Positions 1 to 8,159 of a stretch of DNA of 9,500 nt are shown one piece after another. Origin of the DNA: JBAZOJ01 sp041648755 (GTDB lineage Bacteria; Planctomycetota; B143-G9); the NCBI GenBank assembly GCA_041648755.1, contig JBAZOJ010000149.1, positions 1-9,500 of the forward strand. The letters are read 5' to 3'. Under the pieces are notes generated by a model, which was not told the origin of the DNA, did no database searches, and saw nothing but the letters and a program-made list of their open reading frames with translations. Each line of letters begins with the position of its first letter. Position 1 is the stretch's first letter. A program made the translations under genes and the position numbers.

Positions 1-2187
1 CTCGACTCCCAAGAGCGGCTCGCAGATGACTGCACCTGTCACGCTTATTAGCCCCCAGTCGCAGGAAAGAAGATCCACGCGGTAGGACAGCAGCCCATCG
101 CCGATGTACTTGAGTTCGGCATACTCCGCAGGGATGACGTACTCTCCCCGCGGGTTGATCGCTCCAAAACGGCCGTTCTCCGCCATAACCGCAATCCCGT
201 CAGTCCAGACGGGAATCGTCCGGAACCGGGGCTTGACCGCCGCTTTGCCGTCGCTCCCCATGATGCCGTACGGTCGGGCGACCGTCGCTGCGGCGAGACC
301 CCCGACGAAGTGAAGCGGCTTTGCGAACGCAAAGGGGATTTTCTCCCGTCCTTCTGCGCCTATGGCACCCCACAACCCGGACTTCTTCACAGTGGCGAGG
401 CCCTGCCGGAAGGGCCGGGCGCCTTCGAATTCCGCCGCAATCGCCCATTCGCCCTTCCTGTTCAGGAAGCCCCAAACATCGTCGCGCTTGGCGGGAGCCA
501 GGCCTTCCGAGAAGCTCCCGGCTTCATCGAAGAACGGGATGATGGCGACGCGCCCCTGCTCGTCGAGGTATCCCCAAAGTACCAGGCTGTCATTGTGGAA
601 AGGCGCGAGACCCTCGCTCAGTTCTCCGAAGCGGTCTGCATCGGGTACAACTTCCAAGCCGGAGAAATCGAGGAGCTTTTCCCCCCGCTCGCCCTTCGCA
701 AGAAGGAGGGATTTCGACCAGAGGGTGATGGAATCATATTGCGCCCAGTCCCACTCGTCGGTGCCCGGAGCAGCGTATCCCCAGGCGCTGCCCTTACGGA
801 ACAAAACCAGCCCTGAAAGCGGCTCGACCCTCGCCTCGTCGATGTTATCGCAGGTCTCTACCTCGGCCTTCTTCTGCCATGTTAGAACGTGGTCCTTCGA
901 CAACGTTACCCCCGGGCTGATCTCCCGGCCGGCCCGAGCAGTGGAGGCGTCATCCCTCGCCGGGTTTCCCTGCCTGTCAATGGTGAGTTCGACATCAGCT
1001 TTCCCGGCCTCCTCCAGCGTGACTTTCGCCACACCGCCGCTGAACTCGCCCGCCGCGTGGTAGCGGGGGGTGATGGCAAACCTGCCGTTCTCGTCAATGT
1101 AGCCCCACAGGAGGGGGCCCGGCGCCTCCCCCTTGGAGTCCCAGGCTTCCCGCATGTCTATGTCGCCGTTCGCGAGCAACCTGACCTGTACGGGGCACAA
1201 GCCCTCGCTGAAGAACGCCACATTGCCGTACATGGCGGGGATGTCAGCCCCGCGGGCCAGGTCGATGAAACCCCACCGCGAGCCGATACGCACGGCGACC
1301 TTGCCCCCGCCGAGGAGCCCGACCTCATCGAATTCCCTGTCTGACAGCCGACGGAAATCCCGATCATAGACGAGCGACTTTCCGCCGGACGTCATCACGA
1401 TGACGAAGGGCAGATCATCCGGAGCGATGCCACCTCCGGGAAGGTCGTAATCCTGCTCGGGCTTGTCCCAGTAATCCGTATCCTCGGCACTGGCGAACGG
1501 CCTGCCCATGAAATGAAGGGAAGCGGGCTCGCCGCCATCGACCGACAGGAGAGGAGAGCGTGCGGAGTCGCTGGCGTAGACAACGCAGGATTCCCCGTCG
1601 AATTCACGCCCGCAGACGTCGCTGCCGACCGCGTCGAAGACGCGCAGTTTTCCGCCGGACTCGCGGCGGGCGATGATGAACCGGCCCGCGACCACGCCGG
1701 TCGGCTTGAAGCCAGACCGTACGAGTGGAGATCCATCCTGCCTGAACGCGAAGACGCTACCGTCCTTTCCGTCCGAGGCACCGACTCCCCCGGCCGCGAA
1801 CCCCTGGGCTTCTCTCGCGACTGCCCGGCGGCGCGCACAGCCCCATCTGCTATCCTCGATACTGATGAATACGTTCCCGGCCTGTACCCAAGTGTTGACG
1901 CAGGGCGCCATAATGCGGCCATCGCGGTACGCGAGGCCGAGGCGGTCGAACCGTTGCAGGATGATGAAGTTCCCGGCGACCTCGGCGAAGTCGTAGTCAG
2001 GCTTGACCAAAAACTTTCCGCCAGTGTTTATGACCCCGACAGCCGTGCCGTCGGGCCCGCCGCCAACCGGCGCAATCAGGCAGGTTCCACCCGTTGCATC
2101 GGGGGCCGCCGGATGCCCGGGTTCCCTCGAACAACCGACGGAAACGACCATCGCCGCGCACACGACCATCGCCACGAGACGCCGCAT
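1..2187 (-). CDS. WG-repeat lipoprotein A, 3' end beyond the left edge
   Basis: The frame opens at an ATG preceded by a strong ribosome site and stays open for 729 codons to base 1, so the C-terminus lies outside the window. The N-terminus is a lipoprotein signal: Arg2-Arg3, a hydrophobic core, then SVGC with the candidate lipid-modified Cys19. Residues 50-100 carry the shared N-terminal module (VGVINTGGK, then GLAYRDGRIMAPCV). WG repeats are at about 304-333 (RWGFID), 360-389 (LWGYIDENG), 536-565 (LWGYLDEQG), 571-600 (VWGFLNRKG) and, more degenerate, 605-700. The signature IDRQG...RDD...EISPGVTL occupies 403-429. The last visible residues (673-725: FGAINPRGEYVIP, then ICEP) match the divergent module found at 604-655 of protein C, so roughly 270-320 residues are probably missing. 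No frameshift was needed in a line-by-line translation. It lies 25 nt after gene B. The family assignment is firm; the function is unknown. Confidence 0.93.
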   Translation of the reverse strand, partial: MRRLVAMVVCAAMVVSVGCSREPGHPAAPDATGGTCLIAPVGGGPDGTAVGVINTGGKFLVKPDYDFAEVAGNFIILQRFDRLGLAYRDGRIMAPCVNTWVQAGNVFISIEDSRWGCARRRAVAREAQGFAAGGVGASDGKDGSVFAFRQDGSPLVRSGFKPTGVVAGRFIIARRESGGKLRVFDAVGSDVCGREFDGESCVVYASDSARSPLLSVDGGEPASLHFMGRPFASAEDTDYWDKPEQDYDLPGGGIAPDDLPFVIVMTSGGKSLVYDRDFRRLSDREFDEVGLLGGGKVAVRIGSRWGFIDLARGADIPAMYGNVAFFSEGLCPVQVRLLANGDIDMREAWDSKGEAPGPLLWGYIDENGRFAITPRYHAAGEFSGGVAKVTLEEAGKADVELTIDRQGNPARDDASTARAGREISPGVTLSKDHVLTWQKKAEVETCDNIDEARVEPLSGLVLFRKGSAWGYAAPGTDEWDWAQYDSITLWSKSLLLAKGERGEKLLDFSGLEVVPDADRFGELSEGLAPFHNDSLVLWGYLDEQGRVAIIPFFDEAGSFSEGLAPAKRDDVWGFLNRKGEWAIAAEFEGARPFRQGLATVKKSGLWGAIGAEGREKIPFAFAKPLHFVGGLAAATVARPYGIMGSDGKAAVKPRFRTIPVWTDGIAVMAENGRFGAINPRGEYVIPAEYAELKYIGDGLLSYRVDLLSCDWGLISVTGAVICEPLLGVE
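97..582 (-). repeat. WG repeat run in protein A (residues 536-697)
   Basis: About five consecutive units spaced about 34-36 residues apart, starting LWGYLDEQG, VWGFLNRKG, LWGAIGAEG, YGIMGSDG and FGAINPRG. The first two are canonical, each ending in F(S/R)(E/Q)GLA. The later ones lose the Trp or the Asp, so the run degenerates towards the C-terminal side. Confidence 0.85.
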
Positions 2188-2190
2188 ATT

Positions 2191-2199
2191 CACCTCTCC
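2191..2199 (-). promoter_or_regulatory. Ribosome binding site of gene A
   Basis: In transcript sense this reads GGAGAGGTG, three bases before the ATG, with the GGAG part eight bases from it. It fixes the start of A at the codon that begins the lipoprotein signal. It lies in the 25-nt gap after gene B. Confidence 0.8.
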
Positions 2200-2212
2200 A
2201 GATTACCCCGCC

Positions 2213-5200
2213 CTACCGCATGTTGTCGCCTTCGGTCGGCTTCCCGACGGGCGCCAGGAAGGGCTCGCAGAAGTCCGAAAGCCAGAAGTCCGTCTCGAAC
2301 ACGATCCGGCCTGACAAGTCTATCGCCCGGTATCCGACCCCGGGGAATAGGCACACTGCTATCCCGCCGTGGTACTCGCCGAGGTCAGATGCATCGAGGA
2401 AAAGCGCAAGGCCCTGCTGATCCACGTAGCAGTTCTTCCCGTCGCGGAATCCGATCATGGGGTACTTTCCGCCCGGAGACTTGAGATCGTCGAACGTGGG
2501 CTCGACGATCCAGTTGCCGGCGAAGTCCACCACCCCGTAAATATATTTTCTCTGGTCAGGGTGGTCCCACGTACCGAAACTACCGCCTTTTTTCTCGGCC
2601 TCCCAGTAGCTGACTCGCTTGTTGCCGTCCTGCTTTCGGGCGATATAGCCGTTGGGCATCGGGTCGCCGAGGAGGATCGTCTCACCCTTGGTCTCGTTTC
2701 CTTGCGTGTCGATCCAGAAACAGGCCTCGACCTCCCTGGGGGGAGGGAACGGGGAGTCGGGATCGCCGGAACCCGGAGGGACAGGGACATATCGGCGCAC
2801 GAGCGCCCTGCCGCCCCGGAAGTCGCTTGCACCCGTGTACTTCGGTGCAATGACCTCCCTGCCCATCTTGTCGACAAAACCCCATCGGTAGCCCTGGTGG
2901 ACCCTTGCAAGCCCTTCCGAGAAGTCGCCAACATCACCATAGCGAGGTTTGACGACCTCCCGGCCCTCGCGGTCCACGAAACCCCATGTGGTGCCGTGCT
3001 CGTATTGCTCGACTGCCGCCAAGCCTTCCCGGAAGCCCCGGACCTCGGAGTACTTCGGCACAACGACCCACCTTCCGGCCGCATCGATGAATCCCGACTT
3101 GTAACCGGATGGCCCGTATGCAGCAAGCAGACCGGCAAAGAAGCGGGCAAGAAAGCACGGGCTCATCCGGCAGGCAATTCTCTCGCCGCTGGTCTTCAGT
3201 AGTCCATTCTCCAGGTGCGAATGACTGTCTCTGCGGTGAAAAGCCCCGTCTCCGCAGTACTGTAAGTAGCCGTCCTGGAGGGGAACAACGAATTTGCCGC
3301 CAAGATCGATCACCCCCGAGGACTCTCCTGCCCTGACGATTGCGTAACCGTCCTCGAAATCGGCGGCATAATCGAACTGAGCCTCGATCGCAGGTCTGCC
3401 CTTCTCGTCGAGATAACCTTCGGGGCATTCGATTCCGACGGCCGCGATCCCTCCTCTGAAGCTGCCAAGAGAGTCGTATTGCGCGGGGATCACCATCTTG
3501 CCATCCGCGTCAATGGCTCCCCACCTGTCGTCGGTCTCCACCTGGGCCAGGCCTTCGTGGAACGACCCGGTATCCGTGTACTTCGGCTCGATCGCCCAGG
3601 CGCCCGTCCGGTCTATGAATCCCCAGAGCTTACCATCCTCCACCGGTGCCCTGCTCTCGGAGAAATCGCCCACCTTTTTGAACTTCGGGGCAATTGCGAT
3701 CCGCCCGTTATCGTCAAGATACCCCCAGAGGCCCGAGTCATTCGGCAGGTACTGCGCGAGCCCTTCGCTCAGATCGCCGATATCGCCGAAGATCCCTTCG
3801 ACGCGGGCTCCGGAGAAATCGAAAAGCACTTCGCCATCGTCGCAGCGGGCAATGAGCACCTGATCCGACCAGCGCTTGAAGTCCCGGTAACGGGCATCGC
3901 TGATGCTCCCCGACTGGGAATTTAGAAGCCCTTCTTTCCCGCCGGACGAGAAGACGACCAGCCCGGATGACTTCTCGACGTATGCATACTGGACGTTCTC
4001 CGCAGTCTTCTTTCCGCCGTCCCACGTCAGCAGATTCATGGGAGAGAGAGTCACCCCCGGACAGATCTCCCTGATGGTCTTCTTATCCTTGTCGTAGTCA
4101 TCTCTGCGGGCGCCGGTGCGGTCGATGAAGTAGCCGGGCCCGCGCTGCCCGTTCTCTCCGGGCTCGGTCACGGAGGCAAATCCCTCCTCGAATGCGCGCA
4201 CTGAAGCGAACTTCGGGGGGATGGCGAACTCCCCGGTACGGTCGATGAAGCCCCAACGCAGGGCATCCCGCCTCCCGTCCTCATCTTCCTTGTCCTGTCC
4301 CGAACCGGAATCCACCGCCGCCGGGCACAGGCCGTCCTGGAATCCGTACACCCGTGCGAACTTCGGCTGGATGACCACTTTCCCGGCCAGATCGATGAAT
4401 CCCCAGAGCTTTCCGCACTTGACGGGAAGGAGGCCGTCCGCGAGACACCCCACTCCGTCGACCTCGAATTCCGCCTTCCGCTTGAAATCGGCGTCGTACA
4501 GGAAAAGCCTGCCTTCGGAGCGCATGACGACGAACAAAGGCGATACAGGGCGACTGTCATACGGGGAGTCATAGTTCTCGATTTTCCGCCGGTTCATCGA
4601 GAAGAGCGTCTCGAAGGAAGGAACCGTGCCGACGTAGTCATCGAAATCGTGCCCGCCGACGTCGTTGCCATCGCCGTCGAACGCCCGCAGCTTGCCATCA
4701 GAGGTCCTGATTGCACCCACAAACTTGGTCCCGATGAGTTCTCTGGCCTTGTAACCCTCGCCGAGCAGAGGCGTCCCGTCGGCCTTGAAGGCCACGCCTT
4801 CCCACTTCCCTGCGCCCGGCGACCAGGTGGATAGCACGGCGAAGGGCAGATCGGTGGCGCGGTCGGTGGAGTACATGCTGGCGCCCCATGAACCGAAGTC
4901 CCACCAGTATTCGTACTCTCCTACTCGCCCCCACGAGTACACGCATGGCGCCAAAATCCGGCCATCCCGGTACGCCAGGCCGATCCTGTCGTACTTTCCC
5001 AGCACGATAAAATTCCCGATTACAGAGACCGAGTCGTACTCGGGGTTAACCACGATGCGGTTGTTCCGGTCGATCACTCCGCCGGTGCGGCCCCATCGGC
5101 CCCGGGAAAACACAGCAAGCATCCGCGGATTTGCCGCTTCGGCTGGGCCGACCTGCGAATCGGCCGACTTCGCAGAATCCACGGAACCGCCGTCCTGCCC

Positions 5201-5272
5201 GGGCTGTCGGCAGCAACCGGTCGCAAGAGCCACTCCCAGGCAGACGAAGAAAACCAGCATTCGCTTGTACAT
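2213..5272 (-). CDS. WG-repeat lipoprotein B (1019 aa)
   Basis: This is a complete gene of 1019 residues ending in TAG. The start ATG is preceded by AAGAGGA at 7-8 nt spacing; Met5 would be too far from this site. The signal peptide has Lys3-Arg4, a hydrophobic stretch and LATGCC, with Cys20 the likely acylated residue. A polar Gly/Ser/Asp/Gln linker (22-45) follows. Clear WG repeats are at about 289-318, 339-368, 515-544, 549-578, 583-612, 619-648, 651-665, 726-755, 763-792, 796-825 and 911-930, with forms such as LWGFIDRTG, RWGAIDADG and TWGFVDREG. Odd segments are an aromatic-rich stretch (113-157, with six Trp), an acidic linker (322-335), an imperfect Cys-containing module (651-705), and a Pro-rich insertion (829-847) that is absent from C at the same place. 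The signature at 383-409 reads IDRTG...RDD...EICPGVTL. The C-terminal cap spans about 871-1000. The likely role is an extracytoplasmic scaffold or binding protein; substrate unknown. Confidence 0.95.
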   Translation of the reverse strand: MYKRMLVFFVCLGVALATGCCRQPGQDGGSVDSAKSADSQVGPAEAANPRMLAVFSRGRWGRTGGVIDRNNRIVVNPEYDSVSVIGNFIVLGKYDRIGLAYRDGRILAPCVYSWGRVGEYEYWWDFGSWGASMYSTDRATDLPFAVLSTWSPGAGKWEGVAFKADGTPLLGEGYKARELIGTKFVGAIRTSDGKLRAFDGDGNDVGGHDFDDYVGTVPSFETLFSMNRRKIENYDSPYDSRPVSPLFVVMRSEGRLFLYDADFKRKAEFEVDGVGCLADGLLPVKCGKLWGFIDLAGKVVIQPKFARVYGFQDGLCPAAVDSGSGQDKEDEDGRRDALRWGFIDRTGEFAIPPKFASVRAFEEGFASVTEPGENGQRGPGYFIDRTGARRDDYDKDKKTIREICPGVTLSPMNLLTWDGGKKTAENVQYAYVEKSSGLVVFSSGGKEGLLNSQSGSISDARYRDFKRWSDQVLIARCDDGEVLFDFSGARVEGIFGDIGDLSEGLAQYLPNDSGLWGYLDDNGRIAIAPKFKKVGDFSESRAPVEDGKLWGFIDRTGAWAIEPKYTDTGSFHEGLAQVETDDRWGAIDADGKMVIPAQYDSLGSFRGGIAAVGIECPEGYLDEKGRPAIEAQFDYAADFEDGYAIVRAGESSGVIDLGGKFVVPLQDGYLQYCGDGAFHRRDSHSHLENGLLKTSGERIACRMSPCFLARFFAGLLAAYGPSGYKSGFIDAAGRWVVVPKYSEVRGFREGLAAVEQYEHGTTWGFVDREGREVVKPRYGDVGDFSEGLARVHQGYRWGFVDKMGREVIAPKYTGASDFRGGRALVRRYVPVPPGSGDPDSPFPPPREVEACFWIDTQGNETKGETILLGDPMPNGYIARKQDGNKRVSYWEAEKKGGSFGTWDHPDQRKYIYGVVDFAGNWIVEPTFDDLKSPGGKYPMIGFRDGKNCYVDQQGLALFLDASDLGEYHGGIAVCLFPGVGYRAIDLSGRIVFETDFWLSDFCEPFLAPVGKPTEGDNMR
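2798..3100 (-). repeat. Distal WG repeat run in protein B (residues 725-825)
   Basis: Three canonical units in a row begin SGFIDAAG, WGFVDREG and WGFVDKMG, and each contains a P(K/R)Y followed by F(R/S)(E/G)G. They occupy the same relative place as the distal runs in proteins C and D. Confidence 0.9.
3338..3733 (-). repeat. Central WG repeat run in protein B (residues 514-645)
   Basis: Four head-to-tail units, each of the form (L/R)WG(F/Y/A)(I/L)D..G...I...(F/Y), then a variable loop and F.(E/G)G.A.V. Unit starts are at residues 515, 549, 583 and 618, a period of 34-35 residues (about 102-105 nt). Confidence 0.9.
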
Positions 5273-5377
5273 ATTCGTTTCCTCTTATACACGCTGTGTC
5301 ATCTTTTTACTTTTCGCTGCCGCGCGCCCGGGAGAACCGTCATCGCCGGCGGAAGCCGTGTCTGCGACCCAGTGCGT
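5273..5377 (-). other. 105-nt gap between genes C and B
   Basis: This is the only sizeable non-coding stretch in the window. In transcript sense its first half is GC-rich and includes a small perfect hairpin, CGGC-TTCC-GCCG. The second half is A-rich and ends in the ribosome site of B. No U-run follows the hairpin, so it is not an intrinsic terminator. No well-spaced -35/-10 pair is visible. It may be plain leader sequence inside an operon, or may hold a promoter of a type that cannot be recognised by eye. Confidence 0.5.
5280..5286 (-). promoter_or_regulatory. Ribosome binding site of gene B
   Basis: In transcript sense this reads AAGAGGA, seven bases before the ATG at 5272. The site supports Met1 rather than the in-frame Met5 as the start of B. 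Confidence 0.75.
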
Positions 5378-8155
5378 TCAGCGCGGCACACGCGCAGGCG
5401 CGAAGCCGTTCATTTCGAATGGCCAGTCGAAGAGCTTCTTCCCGGTTTCGTCAATTACATAGCAGCCCTTCCCTGGTACCATAACAAAGGCGAGCCCGGC
5501 AGTGAAATTGGTGAGCAGCGTCCGCTGATCCTCCATGGAGATGATGCTCCCGTCCGCCTTCAGGTAGCACGGCATCCCGCCCTTCCTCGCGACGAGCGGG
5601 TAGCAGTTGGAATACGTGCTTATCTCATCGAACTGCGCCGGGATGGCCCAGTTCCATTTGGCGTCCATCACGCCGAAATGCCTGGTCCGCCCGTCCTCCG
5701 AAGGCACCCAGGCCAGGTAGCCGTTCGGCACGCGGCCCTCGAACAGGACGCCGGGGGGCGAGATCTGCGTCCCGGTCTTGTCTATCACGAATCTGCCATC
5801 GTTTTCTGAACCGACTATTGCCGTACCGTCACGGAAGTCCTCGGCAGACCGGTATTTACACTCGATAGCGATCTTCCCGGACATGTCAACGAACCCCGAC
5901 GATTTGCCATCGAAGCAAAGCGCCAGCCCGCACTGAAAGGGACGGATGTAGGTATAGCACGGCTCAAAGACGGTACTCCCGGCGGTGTCTATTGCGCCCC
6001 ACAGCCGGATGCCGTTCTTTTGCACCTCGACGAGGGCCAGGCCTTCGCTGAACGCCTGCGCATTGGAGTACTTCGGCGTTACGATCCAATTCGCCTCTGC
6101 GTCCACGAATCCCCAGACGTGACTTCCGTTCTCCAATCGCGCCACGGAAAGCTTCCCTTGGCCCATCCAGCAGCCCCACTTGTCGAAACGGGGCTCGCAG
6201 ACAATCCGGCCGGTCGCCGTGATCAGTCCGGCGCGTTCGGGGAAAATCGGCGTCGTATAGGCCAGGATGCCTTCTCCCAGCGCATCGAGTCTGGCGTATT
6301 GCGCGGGAATCACCCACGAGCCCGTCCCATCGATCGCCCCGAAGAGCTTGCCATCCTGTGCGATTGCGATGCCGTCCTTGAACGGCCGGATACTGTCGAA
6401 ATTCGGCCCGATCACCACCCGGCCGGTCTCATCGACACATCCCCACTTCGTGGCGACATTGACCACGGCCAGGCCGTTCGAGAACCTCGCCGGGTTCTGG
6501 TACCGGCACGGAATCACCAGCTTGCCCTCAGTGTCGATCACGCCCCACAAGCCATCGAGCATCACAGGGGCCAGGCCATCTTCGAAGGGCATCACCTGCG
6601 CATACTTCGGTTGGATGATCCAATGTCCAGCGGTGTCAATGAAGCCCCAGGACGCTTCGCACGCGGGCGCCCTGCCATCGAGAAACGAGCCGGCATCAGT
6701 GAAGGAAGGCTTTATCGCGACGTTTCCTTTCTCGTCGAGGTAGCCGGCCAGAGTCGGCCGGAGGGGACGAAACACCGCCCTGCCCTCGCGGAGAGATTCA
6801 ACGCTGAAGTACTCCTCGCCAACCATCTTCCCGGCTTGGTCCAGCAGTTTGACTCCCCTGTCAGTTCTAACACAGATGCAGTCACGCGACCAGGACTTCA
6901 CCTCGAGGTACTGCGGCTGGTGCACGACGCCGCCGGGGAAGAGGACTCCCCACAGCTTGTCCCTCTGGAAGAATACCGCGCCGGACTCGGAGACGGTGTA
7001 ACCGTCCACCCCCACGGCGATTGTATTGCCGACGGGCGATTCGAGGGTCCGTGTTTTAGAATCGAGGAACACGCCCTTTGTGATTTCCTTCTTCGTCGCG
7101 ATGCGCTCGTCGTCGTCCTTCACAGGTTGGCCCGTTTTATCAATGTGGAAGAAGATCTGGATGTGCATACCTCGGGGCGTGGTCGAGACTCCCGTGATGC
7201 CGTTGACGAACCGTCCAGCGGCAGTGTACTGCGGACGGATCACGAAGCATCCCGTCTTGTCAATGTAGCCCAGGAGGGGCATCTGATCGTCAGGGCGATC
7301 GGTCATATCCACCGTGCCATCCGGAAGAAGGGCGGCTCCGGCCACGCACAGACCTTCGCTGAAGTCTCCCGCGTACGTGAATTTCGGTTCGATGACAAGC
7401 GTCCCGGTTTCATCCACGAATCCCCAGCGTTTCCCTATCTTGACAGCCAGCATCCCTTCCCGGTACCAGCCGACTTTGTCCGCGAGGATGCCGGGGATCG
7501 GCTTCATCTGCAAGTCGCACAGCGTGTACTTCCCGTCCGCCATAAGAATCACCAATGGAGTCTGCGGGTCGTACTTGATATATTCGAAGCCTGCACCCAG
7601 TACGTCCTTGCCGGTCATGTCGAACACCCGGTTCTTCTGGTCCGAAAGCCGAACCGCGGCGAAGAACCCGTCGCCCAAGCCTTGGCTGAAGGAGTATTCG
7701 TCGCTCAAGATCTGCTTGCCATCCATGCTCATCACGCGCTTGAACGGGCCTCTTCCTGGTTTCCCATACGTCAAGCCAACTATGTAGTCCCCGCCGGACT
7801 GCTCATTGAGCACCGAGACGTGCCATTTGTCGCCGGGCCGACACAAATTCTTCCCGACTGTCAACTCCGGGTATTCGCAATCCACCACCTTGCTGCCGTC
7901 CTTGCGGACCAGGCCCATCATCCCGCCCTTACACACCACGTAGAAGTCTCCCACGGGCGCGGCGCCGTCGTACGGCAGATTCAGCACGATCCGGTTCGAC
8001 CGGTCAATCACCGCGCAGCCCCCGCCACGCGGCCCGAACGCCGCTGGGCAGAGCATTACTGTCTTTGTCGCCGCAACAGCCGGTCCCTCGTTCTCGCCGC
8101 AGCCCGCTACGAAAGCGATGAAAGCACACAATATCAGCAGATGCGCTCGTTTCAT
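5378..8155 (-). CDS. WG-repeat lipoprotein C (925 aa)
   Basis: The start chosen is the ATG at 8155, which follows GAGGT at a 4-nt spacing and begins directly with a textbook lipoprotein signal: Lys2-Arg3, a hydrophobic core, then lipobox VAGC with Cys19. An in-frame GTG at 8179 overlaps the stop of gene D (GTGA) and would add eight residues, MILSSEVK, before the signal; it is less likely. WG repeats are at about 243-272, 295-324, 469-498, 502-531, 536-565, 570-599, 604-620, 680-709, 718-747 and 752-781, with weaker units at 43-60, 400-415 and 826-845. The signature IDKTG...KDD...EITKGVFL occupies 338-364. The divergent module with GLITATGRIVCEP ends at about 655. The C-terminal cap is at 809-915 (PNGYLAW, then CYLKADGS, then VIDETGKKLF). 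Of the three, its N-terminal half is the most diverged from A and B. It is probably co-transcribed with D, 20 nt upstream. Function unknown. Confidence 0.94.
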   Translation of the reverse strand: MKRAHLLILCAFIAFVAGCGENEGPAVAATKTVMLCPAAFGPRGGGCAVIDRSNRIVLNLPYDGAAPVGDFYVVCKGGMMGLVRKDGSKVVDCEYPELTVGKNLCRPGDKWHVSVLNEQSGGDYIVGLTYGKPGRGPFKRVMSMDGKQILSDEYSFSQGLGDGFFAAVRLSDQKNRVFDMTGKDVLGAGFEYIKYDPQTPLVILMADGKYTLCDLQMKPIPGILADKVGWYREGMLAVKIGKRWGFVDETGTLVIEPKFTYAGDFSEGLCVAGAALLPDGTVDMTDRPDDQMPLLGYIDKTGCFVIRPQYTAAGRFVNGITGVSTTPRGMHIQIFFHIDKTGQPVKDDDERIATKKEITKGVFLDSKTRTLESPVGNTIAVGVDGYTVSESGAVFFQRDKLWGVLFPGGVVHQPQYLEVKSWSRDCICVRTDRGVKLLDQAGKMVGEEYFSVESLREGRAVFRPLRPTLAGYLDEKGNVAIKPSFTDAGSFLDGRAPACEASWGFIDTAGHWIIQPKYAQVMPFEDGLAPVMLDGLWGVIDTEGKLVIPCRYQNPARFSNGLAVVNVATKWGCVDETGRVVIGPNFDSIRPFKDGIAIAQDGKLFGAIDGTGSWVIPAQYARLDALGEGILAYTTPIFPERAGLITATGRIVCEPRFDKWGCWMGQGKLSVARLENGSHVWGFVDAEANWIVTPKYSNAQAFSEGLALVEVQKNGIRLWGAIDTAGSTVFEPCYTYIRPFQCGLALCFDGKSSGFVDMSGKIAIECKYRSAEDFRDGTAIVGSENDGRFVIDKTGTQISPPGVLFEGRVPNGYLAWVPSEDGRTRHFGVMDAKWNWAIPAQFDEISTYSNCYPLVARKGGMPCYLKADGSIISMEDQRTLLTNFTAGLAFVMVPGKGCYVIDETGKKLFDWPFEMNGFAPARVPR
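5813..6121 (-). repeat. Distal WG repeat run in protein C (residues 679-781)
   Basis: Three units begin VWGFVDAEA, LWGAIDTAG and SSGFVDMSG and end SEGLALV, QCGLALC and RDGTAIV. They are collinear with the three-unit distal runs of B and D. Confidence 0.88.
6284..6751 (-). repeat. Central WG repeat run in protein C (residues 469-624)
   Basis: Five head-to-tail units begin AGYLDEKG, SWGFIDTAG, LWGVIDTEG, KWGCVDETG and LFGAIDGTG at a spacing of about 34 residues. Four of them end with the F..G.A. element; the last has GEGILAY instead. Confidence 0.9.
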
Positions 8156-8159
8156 CTTT

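Noticed and set aside
1741..1870. Compensated frameshift in gene A around residues 107-149
   Set aside because: The segment looked unusual (Arg- and Ala-rich), but the frame is continuous and aligns with B on both sides (WGC/WGA, then VFAF/GVAF), so no frameshift is needed.
1513..2484. A 323-codon plus-strand frame crossing the A/B junction
   Set aside because: It is antisense to the 5' end of A and the 3' end of B and its translation is low-complexity Arg/Ser/Pro. It shows no family features and no supporting start context.
2369..3202. A 277-codon plus-strand frame within gene B
   Set aside because: It is fully antisense to the C-terminal WG run and cap of B. Its translation mirrors the repeat pattern in reverse and has no independent domain.
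5286..5291. TATAAG as a -10 promoter box in the C-B gap
   Set aside because: It lies only about 13 nt before the ATG of B and touches the ribosome site, so a transcript starting downstream of it would lose that site. No good -35 hexamer is found at 16-18 nt spacing.
5349..5360. Hairpin CGGC-TTCC-GCCG as a terminator after gene C
   Set aside because: The stem has only four base pairs and no U-run follows in transcript sense, so it does not qualify as an intrinsic terminator.
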